From assembly GCF_025165795.1 (NCBI RefSeq), contig NZ_JAJAGO010000001.1:434001-498000 (forward strand): a stretch of DNA of 64,000 nt, given 5' to 3'. The notes under the pieces were generated by a model that had not been told where the DNA came from, did no database searches, and saw only the letters and a list, made by a program, of their open reading frames with translations. Source of the stretch: Streptomyces gossypii (GTDB taxonomy: Bacteria; Actinomycetota; Actinomycetes; Streptomycetales; Streptomycetaceae). The position numbers and the translations under genes are program-made. Shown one piece after another: positions 1-8,638 of this stretch (its first letter is position 1; every line of letters begins with the position of its first letter).

Positions 1-1
1 G

Positions 2-37
2 ATAGCCGGCGGCATCTACAACATCGCCTTCGCCTGA
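2..37 (+). CDS. glpF: Glycerol uptake facilitator, C-terminal end (partial)
   Basis: Only the last 11 codons (IAGGIYNIAFA, then TGA) lie in the window. They sit 66 bases upstream of glpK on the same strand, where the aquaporin-type glycerol facilitator is found in the Streptomyces gyl (glpF-glpK-glpD) operon. The hydrophobic end fits a last membrane helix. The identity rests on gene order rather than on the residues, which are too few to recognise. Confidence 0.5.
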   Translation: MAGGIYNIAFA

Positions 38-103
38 GCCCGAGGATCGCCTGACCGCCACGTCCCACGCCCCACCGCCCCTCAGATGCATCGGAGCATC
101 CCC

Positions 104-1627
104 ATGACCGACACCCACTCCACCGGCCCGTTCATCGCAGCCATCGACCAGGGCACCACCTCCAGCCGCTGCATCGTCTTCGACAAGGACGGCCGGATCG
201 TCTCCGTCGACCAGAAGGAGCACGAGCAGATCCTCCCGAAGCCGGGCTGGGTCGAGCATGACGCCGCCGAGATCTGGACGAACGTCCAGGAGGTCGTCTC
301 CGGTGCCCTGGAGAAGGCCGGTATCACCCGCTCGGACGTCAAGGCACTGGGTATCACCAACCAGCGCGAGACCACCCTGCTGTGGGACAAGGCAACCGGC
401 GAGCCGGTGCACAACGCGCTGGTCTGGCAGGACACCCGCACCGACGCCCTGTGCAAGGAGCTCGGCCGCAACGTCGGCCAGGACCGCTTCCGCCGCGAGA
501 CCGGCCTGCCGCTGGCCGCGTACTTCGCCGGGCCGAAGATCCGCTGGCTGCTCGACAACGTCGAGGGGCTGCGCGAGCGCGCCGAGCGCGGCGAGCTGCT
601 CTTCGGCACCATGGACTCCTGGGTGATCTGGAACCTCACGGGCGGCACCGAGGGCGGCGTGCACGTCACGGACGTCACCAACGCCTCGCGCACCATGCTG
701 ATGAACCTGCAGTCGCTGCAGTGGGACGCCAAGATCTGCGAGTCGATGGGCGTGCCGATGTCGGTGCTGCCCGAGATCCGCTCCTCCTCCGAGGTCTACG
801 GCGAGGCCAAGGGCGAGCTCGCGGGCGTGCCCGTCGCCTCCGCCCTCGGTGACCAGCAGGCCGCGCTGTTCGGGCAGACCTGTTTCGCGCCGGGCGAGGC
901 CAAGTCGACGTACGGCACCGGCACCTTCCTGCTGCTGAACACCGGCGAGGAGGCCGTCAACTCCTACAACGGGCTGCTGACGACGGTCGGTTACCAGATC
1001 GGCGACCAGAAGCCCGTCTACGCGCTGGAAGGGTCGATCGCGGTCACCGGCGCGCTGGTGCAGTGGATGCGCGACCAGATGGGGCTCATCAACAGCGCCG
1101 CCGAGATCGAGACCCTCGCCAGCTCGGTGGAGGACAACGGCGGGGCCTACTTCGTGCCCGCCTTCTCCGGCCTCTTCGCCCCCTACTGGCGCTCCGACGC
1201 CCGCGGTGTGATGGCCGGTCTCACCCGCTACGTGACCAAGGCGCACATCGCCCGCGCCGTGCTCGAGGCGACCGCCTGGCAGACCCGCGAGATCGTCGAC
1301 GCCATGCAGAAGGACTCCGGTGTCGAGCTGACCTCGCTCAAGGTCGACGGCGGAATGACCTCCAACAACCTGCTGATGCAGACCATGTCGGACTTCCTGG
1401 ACGCACCGGTGGTGCGCCCGCTGGTGGCCGAGACGACCTGCCTCGGCGCCGCCTACGCCGCCGGTCTGGCCGTCGGCTTCTGGCCTGACACGGAGGCGCT
1501 GCGCGTCAACTGGAAGCGCGCCGCCGAGTGGACCCCCCGTATGGAAGCGGCCCAGCGTGACCGCGAGTACAAGAACTGGCTCAAGGCCGTCGAGCGGACC
1601 ATGGGCTGGATCGAAGAGGAGAACTGA
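104..1627 (+). CDS. glpK: Glycerol kinase
   Basis: Cytosolic FGGY-family kinase that phosphorylates glycerol to sn-glycerol 3-phosphate with ATP, the first committed step of glycerol use. About 507 residues, the normal length. The N-terminal phosphate-binding segment [13 protein letters not shown] and the C-terminal FGGY segment [12 protein letters not shown] are present, as is the substrate-site stretch WQDTRT. I place the start at 104 because GGAG at 93-96 precedes it; the ATG at 86 would add six residues and has no ribosome site. It lies between glpF and glpD, with only 5 bases before glpD, so the genes are co-transcribed. Streptomyces gyl operons are controlled by the IclR-type repressor GylR, whose gene is not in this window. 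Confidence 0.95.
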   Translation: MTDTHSTGPFIAAIDQGTTSSRCIVFDKDGRIVSVDQKEHEQILPKPGWVEHDAAEIWTNVQEVVSGALEKAGITRSDVKALGITNQRETTLLWDKATGEPVHNALVWQDTRTDALCKELGRNVGQDRFRRETGLPLAAYFAGPKIRWLLDNVEGLRERAERGELLFGTMDSWVIWNLTGGTEGGVHVTDVTNASRTMLMNLQSLQWDAKICESMGVPMSVLPEIRSSSEVYGEAKGELAGVPVASALGDQQAALFGQTCFAPGEAKSTYGTGTFLLLNTGEEAVNSYNGLLTTVGYQIGDQKPVYALEGSIAVTGALVQWMRDQMGLINSAAEIETLASSVEDNGGAYFVPAFSGLFAPYWRSDARGVMAGLTRYVTKAHIARAVLEATAWQTREIVDAMQKDSGVELTSLKVDGGMTSNNLLMQTMSDFLDAPVVRPLVAETTCLGAAYAAGLAVGFWPDTEALRVNWKRAAEWTPRMEAAQRDREYKNWLKAVERTMGWIEEEN

Positions 1628-1632
1628 TCAGC

Positions 1633-3252
1633 ATGAACACCCTGCAGAGCGTCCCCTCCCCCGGGACGCACCCGGCCGCCGGCGCCCTTCCGGGCCGCGC
1701 CGAAACCAGAGACCGGCTCGCGCAGGCGACCTACGATCTGCTGGTGATCGGCGGCGGCATCCTGGGGACTTCGGTCGCCTGGCATGCGGCGCAGTCGGGG
1801 CTGCGGGTGGCGATGGTGGACGCCGGCGACTTCGCCGGCGCCACCTCCTCCGCCTCCTCCAAGCTTGTCCACGGCGGTCTGCGTTATCTGCAGACCGGCG
1901 CGGTCAAACTCGTCGCCGAGAACCACCACGAGCGGCGGGTGCTGGCCAGGGACGTAGCCCCGCACCTGGTCAACCCGCTCACCTTCTATCTGCCCGTCTA
2001 CAAGGGCGGTCCGCACGGGGCGGCCAAGCTCGGCGCCGGGGTGTTCGCCTACTCCGCGCTGTCCGCCTTCGGCGACGGTGTCGGCCGGGTGATATCGGCT
2101 TCGAAGGCCGCCGCGGACAACCCCGCCCTGCGCACGGAGAACCTGAAGGCCGCCGCGGTCTACGGCGATCACCAGATGAACGACTCCCGGATGGCCGTCA
2201 TGACGGTACGGGCAGCCGTCGAATCGGGTGCGGTCGTGCTCAACCACGCCGAGGTCACCGGGCTGCGCCTCAACCGCGGCCGGGTCACCGGCGCGGAGGT
2301 GCGCGACCGGCTGGACGGCACCGAGTTCGGCGTGGACGCGCGCCTGGTCCTCAACGCGGCCGGTCCCTGGGTGGACCACCTGCGCCGGATGGAGGACCCG
2401 GGCGCGGCACCGAGCATCCGCCTCTCCAAGGGCGCGCACCTGGTGCTGAAGCGGAAGGCACCGTGGCGGGCGGCGATGGCCACCCCCGTCGACAAGTACC
2501 GCATCACCTTCGCCCTCCCCTGGGAGGACCAGCTGCTGCTGGGCACCACCGACGAGGTCTACGAGGGCGACCCCGGCGACGTCTCAGCCACCGAATCCGA
2601 CATCCGGCAGATCCTGGACGAGGCGTCCCTCTCCATCCGGGACGAGCACCTGACCCGGGATCTGGTCAGCTACTCCTTCGCCGGGCTGCGGGTACTCCCC
2701 GGCGGTCCCGGTGACGTCAAGTCCGCCAAGCGCGAAACCGTGGTCACCGAGGGCCGGGGCGGCATGCTGTCGGTGGCGGGCGGCAAGTGGACGACCTACC
2801 GGCACATCGGCCGCACCGTGCTGGCGAAGCTGGCACGCACCTCCGGCGCCGCACCGGCCGGAGCGGACGGCGGGCCCGTACCGGTCGCGTCGCTGGTGCG
2901 CCGTGCTCCGCTGCCCGGCCTCTCCAACCCGGCCGCGGTGACCCACCGGCTGCTGGCCGACCGCGAGCCGGAGCCCCCGATGGATCCGCTGACGGCCCGC
3001 CAGCTTGCGACCCATTACGGTTCGCTGGCCTTCGACATCGCCCGTCTGGTCAAGCAGGACCCGGCGCTCGGGGAGCGCATCCACCCGGACGGTCCGGAGA
3101 TCTGGGCACAGGTCGTCTACGCGCGCGACCACGAGTGGGCCCATACGGCGGAGGACGTGCTGCGCCGCCGGACCACCCTGACCATCCGGGGCCTGGACAC
3201 CGAGGAGGTACGGGCCCGGGTCACCGCGATGCTGGACGCACGCGAGGACTGA
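1633..3252 (+). CDS. glpD: Glycerol-3-phosphate dehydrogenase, FAD-dependent
   Basis: Oxidises sn-glycerol 3-phosphate to dihydroxyacetone phosphate at the membrane face, feeding electrons to menaquinone. The N-terminal Rossmann motif VIGGGILGTSVAWHAA (residues about 35-50) binds FAD. Typical DAO-fold segments follow (SSKLVHGGLRYL; later GGKWTTYR), and a C-terminal helical GlpD domain completes a 539-residue protein of usual size. AGGAG at about 1616-1620, inside the end of glpK, serves the ATG at 1633. It is the last gene of the glycerol operon: a strong hairpin follows at 3300-3342. Confidence 0.95.
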   Translation: MNTLQSVPSPGTHPAAGALPGRAETRDRLAQATYDLLVIGGGILGTSVAWHAAQSGLRVAMVDAGDFAGATSSASSKLVHGGLRYLQTGAVKLVAENHHERRVLARDVAPHLVNPLTFYLPVYKGGPHGAAKLGAGVFAYSALSAFGDGVGRVISASKAAADNPALRTENLKAAAVYGDHQMNDSRMAVMTVRAAVESGAVVLNHAEVTGLRLNRGRVTGAEVRDRLDGTEFGVDARLVLNAAGPWVDHLRRMEDPGAAPSIRLSKGAHLVLKRKAPWRAAMATPVDKYRITFALPWEDQLLLGTTDEVYEGDPGDVSATESDIRQILDEASLSIRDEHLTRDLVSYSFAGLRVLPGGPGDVKSAKRETVVTEGRGGMLSVAGGKWTTYRHIGRTVLAKLARTSGAAPAGADGGPVPVASLVRRAPLPGLSNPAAVTHRLLADREPEPPMDPLTARQLATHYGSLAFDIARLVKQDPALGERIHPDGPEIWAQVVYARDHEWAHTAEDVLRRRTTLTIRGLDTEEVRARVTAMLDARED

Positions 3253-3276
3253 GCGCGGCAGGCCCGTACGCCGGTA

Positions 3277-3304
3277 CCCCCGCACCCGTACCCCCGCACC
3301 CGTA
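3277..3304. repeat. Two tandem 14-bp repeats before the glpD terminator
   Basis: The unit CCCCCGCACCCGTA occurs twice in direct succession (3277-3290, 3291-3304) in the 3' untranslated region of glpD. The second copy runs into the left arm of the hairpin at 3300. It looks like slippage duplication of terminator-flanking sequence. Confidence 0.8.
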
Positions 3305-3342
3305 CTCCCGTATGGCAGGTGATCTGCCGTACGGGAGTACGG
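3300..3342 (+). terminator. Glycerol operon terminator hairpin
   Basis: Arms 3300-3318 and 3324-3342 are 19 bases each with a 5-base loop (GTGAT). They are complementary throughout apart from one position that forms a G-U pair in RNA. It starts 48 bases after the glpD stop. No U-run follows, as is usual for Streptomyces terminators. Confidence 0.8.
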
Positions 3343-3540
3343 CCGTACAAGGGGTGTGAGGGGCGGCCGGGACGGGTCGCCGGACGGTTGGAGAGCCTGC
3401 GGCGACGACTGGTGCCTGCTCCAGCGCTTGCGAGGGCTGCGGCAGGGGCAGCGTCACGCCGTAGGCTGGTGCCCGCACGGATCTGGAACGGCAGCCGGTG
3501 CGGAGTAAGACGCTCCGTTCCGGCCGGAAGGAGGCGCTGG

Positions 3541-4656
3541 GTGATCGAGCTCGAGGGAGTTCCCGAGCTGGTCGACCCGGTCATGGTGGCCGCGTTCGAA
3601 GGCTGGAACGACGCCGGCGACGCCGCCTCCACAGCGGTTGGCCATCTCGAACGGGAATGGAAGGGTGAGGTGTTCGCGGCGCTGGACGCCGAGGACTACT
3701 ACGACTTCCAGGTAAACCGTCCGCAGATGTGGCTGGACGGCGGATCCAGGAAGGTCACCTGGCCGACGACCCGGCTCTCGGTGGTCCGGGTGGAGGACTC
3801 CGACGGCAAGGGCAGAGCAAGGGACCTCGTGCTGGTGCGCGGCATCGAGCCGAGCATGCGCTGGCGGTCCTTCTGCAACGAGGTGCTGGGCTTCGCCCAC
3901 GAGCTGGGCGTGGAAATGGTGGTGATCATGGGCGCGCTGCTCGGTGACACACCCCACACCCGGCCGGTACCGGTTTCGGGCATGACCTCCGACTCCGACA
4001 TGGCCCGGACCATGAATCTGGAGGAGTCTCGGTACGAGGGGCCGACGGGCATCGTCGGCATCCTCCAGGAGGCGTGCACGCACGCGGGCGTACCAGCGGT
4101 GAGCCTCTGGGCGTCCGTGCCGCACTACGTCTCGCAGCCGCCGAACCCCAAGGCGACGCTCGCCCTGCTGAACCGGCTGGAGGACTTGCTGGAGCTGCGC
4201 ATCCCGCTGGGTGAGCTGCCCGAGGACGCGCGCGCCTGGCAGCTCGGTGTGGACCAGCTCGCGGCGGAGGACAGCGAGGTCGCCGAGTACGTCCAGTCGC
4301 TGGAGGAGGCGCGGGACACCGCGGAGCTGCCCGAAGCCTCCGGCGAGGCGATCGCCAAGGAGTTCGAGCGGTATCTGCGGCGGCGGGACGGCGGCCCGGG
4401 CACTCCGCCCGGGCACGCGACGGGCAGCGGCGAGAGCGGACCGTCGCCTTACCTGCGCGATACGGGCAGCGGGCGTACCCGCCCGGCCAGACCGGCAGCC
4501 GCCGAGAGCGGCACGGCGGGCACCGAAGGCGGGCAGAGCAGAGAGGGCGCCGAGAGCGGCACGGAAGAGGCTGACACCGCGGAGTCCAGCAGCCGGAAAC
4601 CGGAGTCCTCACCGGAACCGTCCGAGGAGCAGGACGACTCGGGCGAGAAGGACTGA
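3541..4656 (+). CDS. PAC2 family protein
   Basis: PAC2-family protein (proteasome-assembly-chaperone-like fold), widespread in actinobacteria and homologous to mycobacterial Rv2125. The true molecular role is not established. Start chosen at the GTG at 3541, which follows a strong GGAAGGAGG ribosome site (3526-3534) and gives the family-typical N-terminus beginning IELEGVPELVDPVMVAAFEG. About 371 residues: a globular PAC2 domain to about residue 270, then a Ser/Glu/Gly-rich disordered tail of about 90 residues. The in-frame ORF extends further upstream, but that part lacks a ribosome site. It is convergent with mshC and shares a hairpin terminator with it. Confidence 0.85.
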   Translation: MIELEGVPELVDPVMVAAFEGWNDAGDAASTAVGHLEREWKGEVFAALDAEDYYDFQVNRPQMWLDGGSRKVTWPTTRLSVVRVEDSDGKGRARDLVLVRGIEPSMRWRSFCNEVLGFAHELGVEMVVIMGALLGDTPHTRPVPVSGMTSDSDMARTMNLEESRYEGPTGIVGILQEACTHAGVPAVSLWASVPHYVSQPPNPKATLALLNRLEDLLELRIPLGELPEDARAWQLGVDQLAAEDSEVAEYVQSLEEARDTAELPEASGEAIAKEFERYLRRRDGGPGTPPGHATGSGESGPSPYLRDTGSGRTRPARPAAAESGTAGTEGGQSREGAESGTEEADTAESSSRKPESSPEPSEEQDDSGEKD

Positions 4657-4671
4657 CGGAGGCGCCGTACG

Positions 4672-4723
4672 GCCGCCGGCCCGGCCCGGACCCCACTGGC
4701 GGGGTCCGGGCCGGGCCGGCGGC
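4672..4723. terminator. Bidirectional terminator, 23-bp perfect stem
   Basis: Arms 4672-4694 and 4701-4723 are perfectly complementary over 23 bases with a six-base loop (ACTGGC). The hairpin fills the space between the stops of the convergent PAC2 gene (4656) and mshC (4753), so it can end transcripts from both sides. Confidence 0.9.
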
Positions 4724-4752
4724 ACGTCACACCGGTAGCACGTCGGACCAGC

Positions 4753-5982
4753 TCACAGCGCCACGCCCAGCAGCGCGTCGACCGCGCGCGAAACCAGACC
4801 GGGCGCCCCCTCGTCCGTACCGCCGCCTTCCTGCTGGGTCACTGCCCAGCGGTCCACGGCGGCCAGCGCGGCCGGTGCGTCCAGATCGTCGGCCAGTGCG
4901 GCGCGGATCTCCTCGACGACCGCGTCGGCCGGCGGCCCGTCGGGGCGGGATACGGCGGCGCGCCAGCGGGCGAGGCGCGCGGTGGCCTCCTCGAGCACCG
5001 CTTCGGTGTACTCCCAGTCGGCGCGGTAGTGGTGCGCCAGCAGTGCGAGCCGGATGGCGGCAGGATCGGTGCCCGCACGTCTGAGCGTGGACACGAACAC
5101 CAGGTTGCCCTGGGACTTGGACATCTTCTTGCCGTCCAGCCCGACCATGCCCGCGTGGACGTAGGTCTGGGCGAACGGGTGCTCGCCGGTGAGTGCCTGG
5201 GCGTGCGAGGCGCCCATCTCGTGGTGCGGGAAGATGAGGTCGGAGCCGCCGCCCTGGATGTCGAAGCCCATCCCCAGGTGTTCGAGGGCGATAGCGACAC
5301 ACTCGATGTGCCAGCCGGGGCGTCCCCGGCCGAGCGACCCGCCGTCCCAGCTCGGCTCGCCGGGGCGTGCCGCGGTCCAGAGCATCGGGTCGAGCGGGTT
5401 CTTCTTTCCGGGGCGCTCCGGATCGCCGCCGCGCTCACCGGAGAGGAGGCGCATCGTTTCCGCATCGAGGCCGGACACTCCGCCGAAATGCCCGTCGGAC
5501 TCGACGGAGAAGTAGACGTCGCCTTCGAGTTCGTAGGCCGCGCCCATGTCGCGCAGCCTCTCGACCATCGGGACGATGGCCGGAATGGACTCCACGGCGC
5601 CGATGAAGTGCCGGGGCGGAATCATCCGCAGCGCGGTCATGTCCTCGCGGAAGAGGGCGGTCTCCCGTTCGGCGAGGGCCGTCCAGTCCTCGCCGGTCTC
5701 GACGGCGCGTTCCAGCAGTGGATCGTCGACGTCGGTGACGTTCTGTATGTAGAGAACCTGGTGCTGGTTGTCCAGCCAGACCCGCTGTACGAGGTCGAAG
5801 GCGTTGTAGGTCGCCGCGTGTCCCAGATGGGTGGCGTCATAGGGGGTGATGCCACAGACGTAGAGGCGGGCTTCGGGACCGGTGCTTACGGTCACCGGCC
5901 CTCCGGTCGCGGTGTCGTGAATCCTGAGGTCGCGGCCTTGACCAGGCAGAGCGGGGACCTCGGAAGCGGGCCAGGCATACAT
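4753..5982 (-). CDS. mshC: L-cysteine:1D-myo-inositol 2-amino-2-deoxy-alpha-D-glucopyranoside ligase
   Basis: Mycothiol biosynthesis ligase: joins L-cysteine to GlcN-Ins using ATP through a cysteinyl-AMP intermediate. It is a class I aminoacyl-tRNA-synthetase fold related to CysRS but without its anticodon-binding domain. The zinc/HIGH region [13 protein letters not shown] (about residues 43-55), the zinc-ligand-rich WHIECVA segment and KKMSKSQGN (KMSKS loop) are all visible. About 409 residues from the ATG at 5982, close to the family norm. The frame is open further upstream to 6099, but that extension is not family-like. It is downstream of the kinase-like/DUF3090/phosphomutase genes on the same strand. 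Confidence 0.93.
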   Translation of the reverse strand: MYAWPASEVPALPGQGRDLRIHDTATGGPVTVSTGPEARLYVCGITPYDATHLGHAATYNAFDLVQRVWLDNQHQVLYIQNVTDVDDPLLERAVETGEDWTALAERETALFREDMTALRMIPPRHFIGAVESIPAIVPMVERLRDMGAAYELEGDVYFSVESDGHFGGVSGLDAETMRLLSGERGGDPERPGKKNPLDPMLWTAARPGEPSWDGGSLGRGRPGWHIECVAIALEHLGMGFDIQGGGSDLIFPHHEMGASHAQALTGEHPFAQTYVHAGMVGLDGKKMSKSQGNLVFVSTLRRAGTDPAAIRLALLAHHYRADWEYTEAVLEEATARLARWRAAVSRPDGPPADAVVEEIRAALADDLDAPAALAAVDRWAVTQQEGGGTDEGAPGLVSRAVDALLGVAL

Positions 5983-6083
5983 GCCTTGAGCGTAACCGCA
6001 CGACTGTTCCGGGTACGAGCGGGACTGCGGAAATGGCTGGAACGGCCATGGCGGGCCGCTTCGGGCGCGACCCCGGACAGGCC

Positions 6084-7013
6084 CTACACCGGCGGCCACG
6101 GTATGGGCGGCCAGTCACCCCCGGGCATCGGATGCCGCCCGGAGGAGAGCAGGGCCGCCGCGCGCTTGCGTACGGCGTCCACCTCGGCTCCGGTGATCAG
6201 TTCGCCCAGCCGGGTGGCGAGGGCGCCCTGCTCGGCCAGCCCGGCCGTCAGCCCCCGCAGTACGCCGAGAGCTTCGGCGGTCAGAGGTTCGCCCGCCCAT
6301 CCCCACAGCAGGGTGCGGAGCCGGTCGTCGGAGTGGAAGGTGACGCCGTGGTCGATCGCGTGGAGGCGGCCGTCGTCGGTCAGCAGGTGGCCGCCCTTGC
6401 GGTCCCCGTTGTTGATCACCGCGTCGAGGACGGCGAGCCGCCGCAGCCGCTCGTCGTCGGCGTGGACGAGGAGCGCGGTGCGGCCTTCGCCGACGTCCGC
6501 ACGGGCCACGGGTTTCCAGCCGGGGCCAGGCTCCTCTGCCTCGATCAGGGCGAGCAGTCCGTCGTCCGCCCCCTCCAGGCCCTCCGCGCCACCGGGACCC
6601 TCCGTCTCACCTGAGCGCTCGCCCGCGTCGCCCGGGTCCTCGCCGCCGCCCGGGTCCTCGCCCGGCACCGGGCCGATCCACCGCTGGCACATGCCCTCGC
6701 CGTACGGGCCTTCCCGCAGCACCGTGGCCGGGATCAGCCCCCAGCCCGTCGCCTCGGAGACCGCGTACGCCGCGACCTCCCGCTGCGCCAGCGTCCCGTC
6801 GGGGAAGTCCCACAGCGGCCGCTCCCCCGCGACCGGCTTGTAGACGCACCGGAGCCTGCGCCCCTCGTGCTCGACCTCGCCGAAGAGGACGGCGTTCGAC
6901 GCCTCCCGGATCTGGCCGCGCACCGAGAGTGCCCCCCGCTCCAGCACCGCCAGCACATCGTGCGGTTCGAGCGGTTCTCGCGCCCCGTCCGTGGTGTCCA
7001 CGTCATCCCTCAT
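6084..7013 (-). CDS. SCO1664-family protein, PI3/4-kinase-like
   Basis: Member of an actinobacterial family distantly related to phosphatidylinositol 3/4-kinases; substrate unknown. About 309 residues. The kinase-like core shows a [15 protein letters not shown] lysine segment (about residue 43), a [16 protein letters not shown] hinge-like segment, and the HxxND-like [13 protein letters not shown] with IDHGVTF metal-binding stretch. A Gly/Glu-rich insertion follows the hinge. The start at 7013 overlaps the stop of the DUF3090 gene (ATGA at 7010-7013), so the two are translationally coupled. It is one of a three-gene block (kinase-like, DUF3090, phosphomutase) that I recall being noted as a conserved actinobacterial trio. 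The biochemical role is inferred only. Confidence 0.82.
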   Translation of the reverse strand: MRDDVDTTDGAREPLEPHDVLAVLERGALSVRGQIREASNAVLFGEVEHEGRRLRCVYKPVAGERPLWDFPDGTLAQREVAAYAVSEATGWGLIPATVLREGPYGEGMCQRWIGPVPGEDPGGGEDPGDAGERSGETEGPGGAEGLEGADDGLLALIEAEEPGPGWKPVARADVGEGRTALLVHADDERLRRLAVLDAVINNGDRKGGHLLTDDGRLHAIDHGVTFHSDDRLRTLLWGWAGEPLTAEALGVLRGLTAGLAEQGALATRLGELITGAEVDAVRKRAAALLSSGRHPMPGGDWPPIPWPPV

Positions 7014-7600
7014 TCGCCGCGCCGGTAGCCGTTCTGGCGGGGGCACACGTGCCCGTCCGGATCGAGTGGCAGGCTGCACAGCGGGCACGGCGGACGCCCG
7101 GCGTTGACCACGTCCAGCGCGCGCTTGGCGAAGGACCGGGCCATCGTGCCGCTTATCCGCACCCGCAGCATCGGCGGGCCGTTCTCGTCGTCCTGGAGGA
7201 GCCGCTCCTCGGCGTCCGCGAGGTCGTCCTCCGACTCCGCCTCCAGTTCGACGAGGGCCTGCGCCTCGACGACCATGCGCGCGCCCTCGCCGTCCCAGGC
7301 CAGGGCCATGGTGCCGACGCGGAACTCCTCCTCCACGGGCGTCTCCAGCGGGGCGGTGTCCTCGACCTCGGCGGGGGCCACGGCGGGGACGGGGGCGTTA
7401 CCGCCGGAGCGGCGCACAACCTCGTCCAGCAGTTCGTCGATACGCTCGGCGAGCGCCTCGACCTGGGCCTTCTCCAAGGACACACTCGTCGTGCGGCCGG
7501 TCGCAGAGGCTTGCAGGAAGAAAGTGCGGCGGCCCGGCAGTCCGACCGTGCCGGCCACGAATCGTTCCGGCGGATCGTAGAGGAACACCTGACGGGACAC
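7010..7600 (-). CDS. DUF3090 family protein
   Basis: DUF3090 family, found almost only in actinobacteria; function unknown. About 196 residues beginning VSRQVFLYDPPERFVAGTVG. The C-terminus carries a CPLCSLPLDPDGHVCPRQNG segment with a Cys pattern suited to a zinc ribbon. I choose the GTG at 7600 because GGAG lies six bases upstream; the in-frame ATG at 7612 has no ribosome site. It is coupled through an ATGA overlap to the downstream kinase-like gene and lies 106 bases below the phosphomutase gene. Confidence 0.82.
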   Translation of the reverse strand: MSRQVFLYDPPERFVAGTVGLPGRRTFFLQASATGRTTSVSLEKAQVEALAERIDELLDEVVRRSGGNAPVPAVAPAEVEDTAPLETPVEEEFRVGTMALAWDGEGARMVVEAQALVELEAESEDDLADAEERLLQDDENGPPMLRVRISGTMARSFAKRALDVVNAGRPPCPLCSLPLDPDGHVCPRQNGYRRGE

Positions 7601-7706
7601 GTCCTGCTCCATTGAGTCGGCGGCTGGCTTCACCTGGCACCCTACTGCGCGTACTGATCATCGCGCGCAGGGTCTGTCCGACAACGTCAGCGGGCGGGGA
7701 CAGACC

Positions 7707-8480
7707 CTACGCACCGCCTCCCACCGCCGCGGCGCTGCTGCGGGCCGAGGCCCCGGCTGAGGAGCCCTGCGCGACGGCCGCGCCCCCGGCACTCTCGGCG
7801 CCGTCGGCAGCCCCGGCCGCGGTTTCCGGGTGCTCCGGCGGTGCCTCCGGAGGCGCCAGGGAGTCCAGCTCGCCGGTGTCCCCCAGCCTGAGCAGGAAGG
7901 GGCGCAGCGGGGTGTAGCGGATCGCGGTGACCGAGCAGGGGCCGACCGAAATGCGCTGGAAGAGGTCGAGGTGCATGCCCAGGGCGTCGGCGACTATGGA
8001 TTTGATGATGTCCCCGTGCGAGCACATCGCGTAGAGCGCGTCCTCGCCGTGCTCCTCCTCGATGCGGGCGTTCCACTCCCGCACGGCCTCCACCGCGCGG
8101 TGCTGCATGGCGCGCATCGACTCGCCGCCGGGGAAGACCGCCGCGGAGGGGTGCTGCTGCACGGTGGCCATCAGGGGCTCGGCGGCGAGCTCGGCGAGCT
8201 CCCGCCCCGTCCAGTCGCCGTAGTCGCACTCGCCGATCCGGTCGTCGGTGTGCACGGGAAGTCCGGGGCGGGCTGCGGACAGCGGGGCCAGGGTCTCCCG
8301 GCAGCGTTGCAGCGGGCTGCTGACGACGGCCGCCAGCGGCAGCGCGGTCAGCCGCCCGGGAAGGGCGGCGGCCTGATCCCGGCCGTGGTCGTCCAGGGCG
8401 ACGCCGGGCGTCCAGCCGGCCAGCAGGCCGGCGGTGTTCGCGGTGGACCGTCCGTGGCGTACCAGCAGAAGCGTGGGCAT
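7707..8480 (-). CDS. Histidine phosphatase/phosphomutase, MSMEG_4193 family
   Basis: Histidine-phosphatase superfamily protein of the actinobacterial MSMEG_4193 type, predicted to be a phosphomutase or phosphatase in the trio with DUF3090 and the kinase-like protein. The catalytic LLVRHGRSTANTAG motif is at residues 5-18, a second active-site stretch SSPLQRCRETL follows, and the C-terminal histidine lies in YAMCSHGDIIKS. 257 residues, with a low-complexity Ala/Ser tail of about 50 residues. It is the first gene of the leftward cluster leading to mshC and is divergent from corA across a large inverted repeat. Confidence 0.85.
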   Translation of the reverse strand: MPTLLLVRHGRSTANTAGLLAGWTPGVALDDHGRDQAAALPGRLTALPLAAVVSSPLQRCRETLAPLSAARPGLPVHTDDRIGECDYGDWTGRELAELAAEPLMATVQQHPSAAVFPGGESMRAMQHRAVEAVREWNARIEEEHGEDALYAMCSHGDIIKSIVADALGMHLDLFQRISVGPCSVTAIRYTPLRPFLLRLGDTGELDSLAPPEAPPEHPETAAGAADGAESAGGAAVAQGSSAGASARSSAAAVGGGA

Positions 8481-8509
8481 GGCCGTCAGCCTACGACGTA
8501 CGGATGGGG

Positions 8510-8591
8510 CCCAGGGGGTGCCTTCGAAGTCCCGCCTCCGCCGGCACCGCCCTCCGTGGCGGACGGCACTACTTCGAAGACACCCCCAGGG
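8510..8591. repeat. Nested 21-bp inverted repeat between divergent genes
   Basis: Arms 8510-8530 and 8571-8591 match as an inverted repeat at 19 of 21 positions, and both contain CTTCGAAG. The 40-base loop holds a second, smaller hairpin (CCGCC 8547-8551 with GGCGG 8558-8562). It fills most of the space between the phosphomutase gene and corA and could be a palindromic mobile repeat or a regulatory structure. Confidence 0.75.
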
Positions 8592-8638
8592 CGCCGTACG
8601 CGGTTGTGCGGGCGGCGCGGCAGGGGAGAATACCCACT

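Noticed and set aside
3277..3304. Tandem repeats as a possible CRISPR array
   Set aside because: Only two adjacent copies with no spacers and no cas genes; the same applies to the repeats at 16204-16231.
5029..6843. 604-codon rightward open frame over mshC and its neighbour
   Set aside because: It is antisense to mshC and the kinase-like gene, both with clear motifs; its composition is typical of a GC-rich shadow frame.
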